From assembly GCF_003096555.1 (NCBI RefSeq), contig NZ_QEKM01000001.1:558001-622000 (forward strand): a stretch of 64,000 nt of DNA. The letters run 5' to 3'. The position numbers were made by a program, and so were the translations under genes. The notes beneath the pieces were generated by a model. The model had not been told where the DNA came from. It saw nothing but the letters and a program-made list of their open reading frames with translations, and did no database searches. Positions 56,663-64,000 of this stretch are shown piece after piece (within the stretch, counting starts at the first letter, position 1; each line of letters starts with the position of its first letter). Source of the DNA: Simplicispira sp. 125 (lineage in GTDB: Bacteria > Pseudomonadota > Gammaproteobacteria > Burkholderiales > Burkholderiaceae_C).

Positions 56663-57733
56663 ATGAAGATCCAATGGAAATCCGCATTCACGGCGGGTGC
56701 GCTGCTGGTGGTGGGCGCTGCGCTGGTGGCCGCCTGGGCACCCTGGCGCGCCGATGGCACGCAGGCCGCTCTGGTGGGCGGCAATGGCCGCATCGAGGCG
56801 ACGGAAATCGCCGTGGCCAGCAAACAGCCTGGCCGCTTGCGCGAACTGCTGGTGTCCGAGGGCGATTTCGTCAAGGCGGGGCAGGTGCTGGCCCGCTTGC
56901 AGCTCGACGGTTTGCAGGCACAGCGCGATGAGGCGCTGGCCCGGCTGCAGCAGGCGCGCCAGGCGGTGGCCACCAGCCAGGTGCAGGTGGCGCAGGCGCT
57001 GGGCAACCACCAGGCAGTGCTGGCGCAGGTGGTGCAGCGCGAAACCGATCTGCAGATGGCTCAGCGCCGCCTGCCGCGTACCGAGCAACTCGCCCGCGAC
57101 GGCTTTCTGTCCGACCAGGCGCTCGACGACGACCGGGGGAAGGTGCGCAACCTGCAGGCCGCCCTGAGCGCCGCCCAGGCCCAGGCCCGTGCGGCCCAGG
57201 CCGGGGTGGATGCCGCACGCACCCAGGTTCCAGCCGCCCAGTCCAATGTGCAGGCCATGGAGGCGACGCTGCAGCGCATTGATGTGGATCTGGCGGAGAG
57301 CGAGCTCAAGGCCCCGCGCGACGGCCGCGTGCAGTTTCTCATTGCACACCCTGGGGAAATCGTGGCGGGGGGCGCCAGGGTGCTGAGCCTTGTCGACCTG
57401 TCGGATGTGTACATGACCTTCTTCCTGCCGGAGACCGTGGCAGGCCGGGTGGCATTGGGCAGCGAGGTGCGCATCGTGCTCGATGCCGCGCCGCAGTTCG
57501 TGATTCCGGCGCGCGTGTCCTTTGTGGCCAGCACGGCCCAGTTCACCCCCAAGACCGTGGAAACCGCCAGCGAGCGGCAAAAACTCATGTTCCGCGTGCG
57601 TGCTCAGATCGACCGCGAACTGCTGCTGCGCCACATCGAGCAGGTCAAGACCGGGCTGCCCGGCATGGCCTGGATCCGCACCGACCCGCAGGCCGCGTGG
57701 CCCGAGCACCTGGCCATCAAAGGGCAGCCGTGA
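56663..57733 (+). CDS. HlyD-family periplasmic adaptor
   Basis: The 356-residue product has an N-terminal membrane anchor ([17 protein letters not shown]), a lipoyl-type half ([32 protein letters not shown]), a long alpha-hairpin coiled coil and the second half ([20 protein letters not shown]). Most like YhiI/YbhG. Its stop overlaps the ABC gene start (GTGA), so it forms a three-gene export operon. ATG 56663 was chosen. Confidence 0.92.
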   Translation: MKIQWKSAFTAGALLVVGAALVAAWAPWRADGTQAALVGGNGRIEATEIAVASKQPGRLRELLVSEGDFVKAGQVLARLQLDGLQAQRDEALARLQQARQAVATSQVQVAQALGNHQAVLAQVVQRETDLQMAQRRLPRTEQLARDGFLSDQALDDDRGKVRNLQAALSAAQAQARAAQAGVDAARTQVPAAQSNVQAMEATLQRIDVDLAESELKAPRDGRVQFLIAHPGEIVAGGARVLSLVDLSDVYMTFFLPETVAGRVALGSEVRIVLDAAPQFVIPARVSFVASTAQFTPKTVETASERQKLMFRVRAQIDRELLLRHIEQVKTGLPGMAWIRTDPQAAWPEHLAIKGQP

Positions 57734-60471
57734 ACGACGCGGGCTTGGCGCCCGTGGCGCGGCTGGCGGGTGTGGGGCTGCGTTACCGGCAGGTACAGGC
57801 CCTGGCCGATATCGACCTGGACGTGCCGGCAGGCTGCATGGTGGGCGTGATCGGCCCCGACGGGGTGGGCAAGTCCAGCCTGCTGGCGCTGATGGCGGGG
57901 GCACGCGTGGTGCAGCAGGGGCGGGTGCAGGTGCTGGGGGGCGATATGGCGCGTGCTGGCCACCGGCGCCGCGTTTGCCCGCGCATTGCCTACATGCCCC
58001 AGGGCCTGGGCAAAAACCTGTACCCCACGCTCTCGGTCGAAGAGAACCTGCAGTTTTTTGCGCGCCTGTTCGGCCATGGCGCGCGGGAGCGTCGCCGGCG
58101 CATCGACCAGCTCACCCGCGCCACCGGCTTGCAGCCATTTTTGGTGCGCCCTGTAGGCAAGCTCTCGGGCGGCATGAAGCAAAAGCTCGGCCTGTGCTGC
58201 GCGCTGATCCACGACCCTGACCTGCTGATTCTCGATGAGCCCACCACCGGCGTCGATCCGCTGGCCCGCGCGCAGTTCTGGGACCTGATCGAGGGCATCC
58301 GCCAGCAGCGCCCCGGCATGAGCGTGGTGGTGGCCACCGCCTACATGGACGAGGCGCAGCGCTTTGACTGGCTCGTCGCGATGGACGAGGGCCGCATTCT
58401 GGCGCAAGGCACGCCCGGTGGCCTGCTGGAGCGCACGGGTGCTGCGGATCTGGAAGCCGCCTTCATCGGCCTGCTGCCCGAGGAGCGGCGGCGCGGGCAC
58501 CGGGCGGTCGACATTCCGCCCCTGTCCGACGCCCAGGCGCAAGAGGTGGCCATCGAGGCGCAGGGCCTGACCATGCGGTTTGGCGATTTCACCGCAGTCG
58601 ATGCGGTCAGCCTGCGCATCCGCCGGGGCGAGATTTTTGGTTTTTTGGGGTCGAACGGCTGCGGCAAGACCACCACCATGAAGATGCTCACGGGCCTGCT
58701 GCCCGCCACCGAGGGCAGTGCGCTGCTGTTCGGCCATGCGGTGGACCCCAAGGACATCGCCACGCGCCAGCGCGTGGGCTACATGTCGCAGGGTTTCTCT
58801 CTCTATGGCGAACTGACGGTGGAGCAGAACCTGCTGCTGCACGCGCGCCTGTTCCATGTGCCCGAAGCGCAAGTCGCGGGCCGCGCCGCCGAGATGGCGC
58901 AGCGCTTTGGCCTGCAGGACTCTCTGGATCTGTTGCCCGAGAAACTGCCGCTCGGCCACCGCCAGCGCCTCTCGCTCGCCGTCGCCATGGTGCACAAGCC
59001 CGAGCTGCTGATCCTCGACGAACCGACTTCGGGCGTCGACCCGATCGCGCGCGACAACTTCTGGCGCCTCATGATCGAGCTCTCGCGCCGCGATGGGGTG
59101 ACCATCTTCATCTCGACCCATTTCATGAACGAGGCTGCGCGCTGCGACCGTATTTCGCTCATGCACGCGGGCCGGGTGCTTGCCAGCGATACGCCGCAGG
59201 CCATTGTGGCGGCGCACGCAGCGCAGACGCTGGAGCAGGCCTTTATCGATTGCCTGGTGCAGGCCGGCGGCGGCGCGGCGGATACGCCCGAAGCCACGCA
59301 GGACCCGCTCGCTACCACTGCTGCGCCGCCCCGCGAGCCCGCCTGGCGGCGCAGCCTGCGGCGCCTCTACAGCTATGCCTGGCGCGAGTCGCTGGAGTTG
59401 CAGCGCGACCCGGTGCGCGGCGCGCTGGCGCTGCTGGGCTCGCTGCTGCTGATGTTTGTGATGGGCTACGGCATCAGCATGGATGTCGAAGACCTGCGCT
59501 TTGCGGTGCTCGACCGCGACCAGACCGCGCTGAGCCGCGACTATGCGCTGCAGCTTGCGGGCTCGCGCTACTTCAGCGAGCAGCCGCCTTTGCTGGACGA
59601 TGCCGACATGGACCAGCGCCTGCGCAGCGGCAAAATTTCGCTGGCGCTGGAAATCCCCAGCGGCTTTGCCCGCCATGCGGAGCGCGGCGAGCAGGCCGAG
59701 ATCGCCGCCTGGATCGATGGTGCCATGCCGCAGCGCGCGGAAACCGTGGCCGGCTATGTGCAGGGCATGCACCAGTACTGGCTGGTGCAGACGATTGCAG
59801 CGCGCACCGGCGCAGCGCCTGTGGGCAACGTGAACGTGGAAACGCGGTTTCGTTACAACCCCGACGTCAAGAGCCTGCCGGCCATGGTGCCAGCGGTCAT
59901 CCCCATCCTGCTGCTCATGCTGCCGGCCATGTTGACCGCGCTGGCCGTGGTGCGCGAGAAGGAGCTGGGCTCGATCATCAATCTCTACGTCACACCGACC
60001 ACGCGCACCGAGTTTCTGCTGGGCAAGCAGTTGCCCTATCTCGCGCTGTCCATGCTCAATTTCGCCATGATGCTGCTGCTGGCCGTGACCGTGTTTGGCG
60101 TGCCTGTCACCGGCAGCCTGGCCACGCTCACACTGGCGACGCTGCTGTTTGCCATCAGCGCCACCGGGCTGGGCCTGCTGGCGTCGGCCCTGGTGCGCAG
60201 CCAGCTTGCGGCCATGTTCTTCACCATGATCGGCACCATGCTGCCTGCCATCCAGTTTGGCGGCCTGATCAACCCGGTGTCGTCGCTGGAGGGTGCGGGG
60301 CGCTGGATCGGCGAGATTTATCCGGCCAGCCACATGTTCACCATCAGCCGGGGGGTGTTCAACAAGGCGCTGGGGTTTCACGACCTGGCCGCCTCGTTCT
60401 GGCCGCTGACCGTGGCGCCGGTGGTGATTTTGGGCGTGGCGGTGCTGCTGCTGCGCAAGCAGGAAAAGTGA
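57730..60471 (+). CDS. rbbA: Fused double-ATPase ABC transporter, RbbA/YhiH type
   Basis: The GTG start at 57730 overlaps the adaptor stop. The 913-residue product has two ATPase domains: Walker [10 protein letters not shown] with signature LSGGMKQKL, and [10 protein letters not shown] (about residue 307) with a degenerate signature (LPLGHRQRL). An ABC-2 membrane domain follows with about six helices ([51 protein letters not shown]). E. coli RbbA of this layout is ribosome-associated; here the adaptor and permease genes suggest an exporter. The substrate is unknown. Confidence 0.88.
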   Translation: MNDAGLAPVARLAGVGLRYRQVQALADIDLDVPAGCMVGVIGPDGVGKSSLLALMAGARVVQQGRVQVLGGDMARAGHRRRVCPRIAYMPQGLGKNLYPTLSVEENLQFFARLFGHGARERRRRIDQLTRATGLQPFLVRPVGKLSGGMKQKLGLCCALIHDPDLLILDEPTTGVDPLARAQFWDLIEGIRQQRPGMSVVVATAYMDEAQRFDWLVAMDEGRILAQGTPGGLLERTGAADLEAAFIGLLPEERRRGHRAVDIPPLSDAQAQEVAIEAQGLTMRFGDFTAVDAVSLRIRRGEIFGFLGSNGCGKTTTMKMLTGLLPATEGSALLFGHAVDPKDIATRQRVGYMSQGFSLYGELTVEQNLLLHARLFHVPEAQVAGRAAEMAQRFGLQDSLDLLPEKLPLGHRQRLSLAVAMVHKPELLILDEPTSGVDPIARDNFWRLMIELSRRDGVTIFISTHFMNEAARCDRISLMHAGRVLASDTPQAIVAAHAAQTLEQAFIDCLVQAGGGAADTPEATQDPLATTAAPPREPAWRRSLRRLYSYAWRESLELQRDPVRGALALLGSLLLMFVMGYGISMDVEDLRFAVLDRDQTALSRDYALQLAGSRYFSEQPPLLDDADMDQRLRSGKISLALEIPSGFARHAERGEQAEIAAWIDGAMPQRAETVAGYVQGMHQYWLVQTIAARTGAAPVGNVNVETRFRYNPDVKSLPAMVPAVIPILLLMLPAMLTALAVVREKELGSIINLYVTPTTRTEFLLGKQLPYLALSMLNFAMMLLLAVTVFGVPVTGSLATLTLATLLFAISATGLGLLASALVRSQLAAMFFTMIGTMLPAIQFGGLINPVSSLEGAGRWIGEIYPASHMFTISRGVFNKALGFHDLAASFWPLTVAPVVILGVAVLLLRKQEK

Positions 60472-60473
60472 GC

Positions 60474-61610
60474 ATGCGCCGCCTGCTGCACCACCTGACC
60501 AACATCCGCCTGCTGGGCGTCAAGGAGCTATGGAGCCTGTGGCGCGACCCGATGATGTTGGTCCTGATTGTCTACACCTTTACCGTGGCGATCTACACCG
60601 CGGGAACGGCCATGCCCGAAACGCTGCACCACACGCCGATGGCCATCGTGGACGAGGACGATTCGGCCCTGTCGGCGCGTATTTTCAGTGCGTTTTACCC
60701 GCCTGCGTTCAATGCGCCGGTGCGCATCACCAATGCCCAGGTCGATCCGGCGCTGGATGCAGGCCATTACACGCTGGTGCTGGTCATTCCGCCGAACCTG
60801 CAGCGCGATGTGCTGGCCGGGCGCTCGCCCACTGTGCAGCTCAATGTGGACGCTACGCGCATGAGCCAGGCGTTTGCAGGCAGCGGCCTGGCCCAGCAGA
60901 TCGTGGCGGGCGAGGTGGGTGAGTTCGTGCAGCGCAACCGGGGCACGCAGGCTCCCCCGGTAGAGCTGGTGACGCGCATGCGCTTTAACCCCACGCTCTC
61001 GAATGTGTGGTTTGGTTCCCTGATGGAACTGGTCTCGCAGGTCACCATGCTCTCGATCATCCTGACCGGCGCGGCGCTGATTCGCGAGCGCGAGCATGGC
61101 ACCGTCGAGCACCTCTTGGTCATGCCGGTGACGCCCACCGAAATCATGCTGGCCAAGGTGTGGGCCATGGGGTTGGTGGTGGTGGTGGCGACGCTGCTGT
61201 CCCTGCACGGCGTTGTGCTGGGGCTGCTGCGGGTGCCGGTGGAGGGCTCGCTGTGGCTGTTCTTTGGTGGCGTGGTGCTGCACCTGTTTGCCACCACGTC
61301 GCTGGGCATCTTCATGGCGACGCTGGCACGCAACATGCCGCAGTTCGGCCTGCTGGTCATGCTGGTGATGCTGCCGCTGCAAATGCTCTCGGGCGGCATG
61401 ACGCCGCGCGAGAGCATGCCCGAGTGGGTGCAAGCGGTGATGTCGCTCGCACCCACCACGCATTTCACCGAGCTGGGCCAGGCCATTTTGTTCCGCGGGG
61501 CGGGCCTGGCTGTGGTGTGGCCATCCTTCGTGGCGCTGCTGCTGATTGGCGCGGTGATGTTTGCCCTGTCGCTGCGCCGTTTCCGCCAGGCGATTGCGCA
61601 GATGGGCTGA
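60474..61610 (+). CDS. ABC-2 type permease, YhhJ family
   Basis: The 378-residue product has an N-terminal helix (DPMMLVLIVYTFTVAIYTAG), a large periplasmic domain (DATRMSQAFAGSGLAQQIVA) and helices at the C-terminus (LSIILTGAALIREREHGTVE, LVVVVATLLSLHGVVLGLL, ATTSLGIFMATLARNMPQFG). It completes the adaptor, ATPase-permease, permease operon like yhiI-rbbA-yhhJ. Start is 2 bp after rbbA. Confidence 0.92.
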   Translation: MRRLLHHLTNIRLLGVKELWSLWRDPMMLVLIVYTFTVAIYTAGTAMPETLHHTPMAIVDEDDSALSARIFSAFYPPAFNAPVRITNAQVDPALDAGHYTLVLVIPPNLQRDVLAGRSPTVQLNVDATRMSQAFAGSGLAQQIVAGEVGEFVQRNRGTQAPPVELVTRMRFNPTLSNVWFGSLMELVSQVTMLSIILTGAALIREREHGTVEHLLVMPVTPTEIMLAKVWAMGLVVVVATLLSLHGVVLGLLRVPVEGSLWLFFGGVVLHLFATTSLGIFMATLARNMPQFGLLVMLVMLPLQMLSGGMTPRESMPEWVQAVMSLAPTTHFTELGQAILFRGAGLAVVWPSFVALLLIGAVMFALSLRRFRQAIAQMG

Positions 61611-61649
61611 GGCTGGCCTGGCCGGTGGGTACTGGAAAATTTAAGTAAA

Positions 61650-61692
61650 AATAGCCGATAAGGCAATGGATACAGGCGCTGGCAGCTATCAA
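61650..61692. repeat. Short palindrome family copy (degenerate left arm)
   Basis: ATAGCCGATAAGGC, loop, ACAGGCGCTGGCAGCTATC: one good right arm, left arm eroded. It lies between convergent genes. Confidence 0.65.
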
Positions 61693-61693
61693 T

Positions 61694-62515
61694 TCAGTAG
61701 TTGAGGCGGTCGGGGTGCAGTTCCTGCAGGATGGTGGTGGCGATCTCTTCGATGGATTTGGTGGTGGTGGACTGCCAGCGAATGCCCGAGCGGCGCATCA
61801 TGGACTCCGCTTCCTGCACCTCCATGCGGCAGTTCTCCAGGCTGGCGTAGCGCGACCCGAGGCGGCGTTCGCTGCGAATCTCGGACAGTCGCTCGGCGCT
61901 GATCGTCAGGCCGAAGATTTTTTTGCGGTGTGGCACCAAAGCCGGGGGGAGTTGGCGGCGGTCGAAGTCTTCGGGGATGAGCGGGTAGTTGGCGGCCTTC
62001 AGCCCATGCTGCATGGCCAGGTACAGGCTGGTGGGGGTTTTGCCGCTGCGGCTGACGCCGACCAGGATCACGTCGGCGGCTTCCAGGTTCTTGTGGCTCT
62101 GGCCGTCGTCGTGCGCCAGGCTGTAGTTGATGGCTTCGATGCGGTCGTGGTATTCCTTGCTACGGCTGATGTCCGAGAAGCGCCCCACGCGGTGGTGCGA
62201 CTTGACGCCCAGCTCCACCTCCAGCGGGTGCACAAAGGTGCCAAACATGTCCAGCAGCTTGCCCTTGCAGCCTTCCTGGATCACTTTGAGCACTTCCATG
62301 TTCACCAGGGTGGTGAAAACAATGCTCTTGCGCCCTTCGATCTCGGCCGTGTGATTGATCTGGCGCACGGCCTGGTGCGCCTTGTCCACGGTGTCGACAA
62401 AGGGCAGGCGCACCCGGCGCGGTACCAATTCGAACTGGGCCAGGATGGCGTTGCCAAAGGTTTCGGCGGTGATGCCGGTGCCGTCAGAGACAAAAAACAC
62501 GGTGCGCGAATGCAT
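61694..62515 (-). CDS. ppsR: PEP synthase regulatory kinase/pyrophosphorylase
   Basis: PpsR (DUF299) inactivates PEP synthase by ADP-dependent phosphorylation of a threonine next to the catalytic histidine and reverses it with phosphate. The 273-residue product has [19 protein letters not shown], the P-loop GVSRSGKT near residue 155 and [16 protein letters not shown]. It is divergent from its target ppsA, a common arrangement. Confidence 0.95.
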   Translation of the reverse strand: MHSRTVFFVSDGTGITAETFGNAILAQFELVPRRVRLPFVDTVDKAHQAVRQINHTAEIEGRKSIVFTTLVNMEVLKVIQEGCKGKLLDMFGTFVHPLEVELGVKSHHRVGRFSDISRSKEYHDRIEAINYSLAHDDGQSHKNLEAADVILVGVSRSGKTPTSLYLAMQHGLKAANYPLIPEDFDRRQLPPALVPHRKKIFGLTISAERLSEIRSERRLGSRYASLENCRMEVQEAESMMRRSGIRWQSTTTKSIEEIATTILQELHPDRLNY

Positions 62516-62708
62516 GAGGGGCCTTTTTAGAAGCGTCAGCCCTTTGCCAGAAGCGCGGGCCTACAATTGTGAACATTATCCGAATTCTCACCATGCGCGC
62601 CGTCGGTCTACAACCACAACGACAAAGCCGAGCCTCGCGCCTGGACGCTCGCCCATTGCTCCTCCAGGGCGTGGGCGCAGACCCGGTTTCAACTTCTGGA
62701 GCTTTCCC

Positions 62709-64000
62709 ATGTCTGCATTGTTCAACGCGACCGCCTTGGTCGTACCGTTTGAAAACCTGAGAATGACCGACGTCGAGTCGGTGGGCGGCAAAAACGCCTC
62801 CCTCGGCGAGATGATCTCGCAACTGCCGCAGGGCGTGCGTGTGCCTACCGGTTTTGCCACCACGGCCCATGCGTTTCGCCAGTTTCTGGCGCATGACGGC
62901 CTGGCCGATCGCATCAGCCAGAAGCTTGCCAGCCTCGATACCGAGGATGTGCGCGCGCTGGCCCAGGTGGGCGCAGAGATCCGCGCCATGGTCGAGATCC
63001 AGCCTTTTCCGGCCGATCTGGAGCAGGCCATTCGGGACGAGTTTGCCCGCTTCTCTGCCGACAACCCCCACGCCAGTTTCGCCGTGCGTTCGTCCGCCAC
63101 GGCCGAAGATCTGCCCGACGCCTCGTTTGCGGGCCAGCAGGAAACCTTTTTGAATGTGCATGGCATCGAAGAGGTGCTGCACAAGATGAAAGAGGTGTTT
63201 GCCAGCCTCTACAACGACCGCGCCATCAGCTACCGCGTGCACAAGGGTTTTGCGCACGATGTGGTGGCGCTGTCGGCGGGCGTGCAGCGCATGGTGCGCT
63301 CCGACCTGGGCGCGGCAGGGGTCATGTTCACCATCGACACCGAATCGGGCTTTGAGGACGTGGTTTTCATCACCAGCAGCTACGGCCTGGGCGAGACAGT
63401 GGTGCAAGGCGCTGTGAACCCGGATGAGTTTTATGTGCACAAGCCCATGCTCAAAGCGGGCAAGCAGGCCGTGATCCGGCGCAACCTGGGCTCCAAGCTG
63501 ATCCAGATGGTGTTCACCACGCCCGAAGAAAAAGCCGAAGGCGCGCTCAAAGGCAAGCTCATCAAAACCACCGACGTGCCGGCCGAGCAGCGCAACCGCT
63601 ATTCGCTCACCGACGCCGACGTGCAGCAACTGGCGCACTACGCGCTGGTCATCGAGCAGCACTACGGCCGCCCGATGGACATCGAATGGGGCAAGGACGG
63701 CGAAGACGGCCTGCTCTACATCCTGCAGGCGCGCCCCGAAACCGTGAAGAGCCAGGTCCAGGGCCAGGCCGAACTGCGCTACAAGCTCAAGGGCACGGGC
63801 CCGGTGCTCGCCGAAGGCCGCGCCATTGGCCAGAAGATCGGCACCGGCCCGGTGCGGCTGGTGCACAACATTTCCGAGATGGACAAGGTGCAGCCCGGTG
63901 ACGTGCTCGTGACCGACATGACCGACCCGAACTGGGAGCCGGTGATGAAGCGCGCCAGCGCCATCGTCACCAACCGGGGCGGGCGCACCTGCCACGCCGC
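62709..64000 (+). CDS. ppsA: Phosphoenolpyruvate synthase, 3' truncated by window edge
   Basis: PpsA converts pyruvate and ATP to PEP for gluconeogenesis. The visible 430 codons have [68 protein letters not shown] and end at the catalytic histidine His429 in GGRTCHAA. The PpsR target threonine (Thr427 in RTCHAA) is present. The C-terminal domain is beyond the window. ATG 62709 is the start. Confidence 0.96.
   Translation, partial: MSALFNATALVVPFENLRMTDVESVGGKNASLGEMISQLPQGVRVPTGFATTAHAFRQFLAHDGLADRISQKLASLDTEDVRALAQVGAEIRAMVEIQPFPADLEQAIRDEFARFSADNPHASFAVRSSATAEDLPDASFAGQQETFLNVHGIEEVLHKMKEVFASLYNDRAISYRVHKGFAHDVVALSAGVQRMVRSDLGAAGVMFTIDTESGFEDVVFITSSYGLGETVVQGAVNPDEFYVHKPMLKAGKQAVIRRNLGSKLIQMVFTTPEEKAEGALKGKLIKTTDVPAEQRNRYSLTDADVQQLAHYALVIEQHYGRPMDIEWGKDGEDGLLYILQARPETVKSQVQGQAELRYKLKGTGPVLAEGRAIGQKIGTGPVRLVHNISEMDKVQPGDVLVTDMTDPNWEPVMKRASAIVTNRGGRTCHA

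Overview
The window is a GC-rich bacterial chromosome segment carrying one host's core genes nearly end to end. Gene content and order (hemCDXY next to ppc, dapA-bamC, ppsR/ppsA divergent, ParE/ParC-type topoisomerase IV, flhDC, xseB-ispA-dxs, two YceI genes with a cytochrome b561) and the many AGCTG-TAGCGCTT palindromes suggest a betaproteobacterium of the Comamonadaceae, probably Acidovorax-like. It is aerobic (hemF, bfr, ahpCF) and motile (flhDC, chemoreceptor). This placement is from recognition, not from a database search. No rRNA, tRNA, prophage or CRISPR array was seen.

Layout. 1-6611: yebC end, purD-hemF, rsfS-rlmH, maf-rng. 6612-8095: a small accessory patch with a frameshifted membrane gene, a repeat and a DHFR-like gene. 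8096-15110: galU, valS, a yceI-yceI-cytochrome b561 operon and mgtC-like, all on the minus strand. 15421-22406: hemCDXY divergent from ppc. 22443-26100: a spherulin-4-like lipoprotein, two lipoproteins (one FlgO-like) and flhDC. 26331-29444: sulfurtransferase, EamA transporter, Rieske oxygenase. 29711-32842: xseB-ispA-dxs. 33400-35715: two tandem Tat-exported TRAP binding proteins with no membrane subunits beside them. 35956-40009: MFS, a 52-residue membrane protein, methyltransferase, dapA and bamC on the minus strand. 40141-46894: parE, parC, chemoreceptor. 46951-53933: ridA, comEC, an ATP-grasp/alpha-E pair, VF530 protein, bacterioferritin. 54159-61610: ahpC, ahpF, a VapC remnant and an RbbA-type export operon. 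61694-64000: ppsR and the start of ppsA.

The most distinctive signal is the repeat landscape. A short palindrome occurs about 13 times, mostly between genes, but two copies lie in frame inside hemD and comEC. A second family of about 100 bp with imperfect terminal inverted repeats occurs three times. One of these copies is split by a 160-bp MITE-like element flanked by an exact 5-bp direct repeat (CTTAG), a clear nested insertion. A related 160-bp element and a 268-bp element built of two palindromes fill the parE-parC gap, and a palindrome of about 170 bp fills the ridA-comEC gap. The start of the alpha-E gene is duplicated around a 147-bp insert that leaves a 70-codon mini-ORF while keeping the stop-start overlap at both ends. 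I did not find a convincing complete new multi-gene system; these repeat-driven gene alterations are the best leads.
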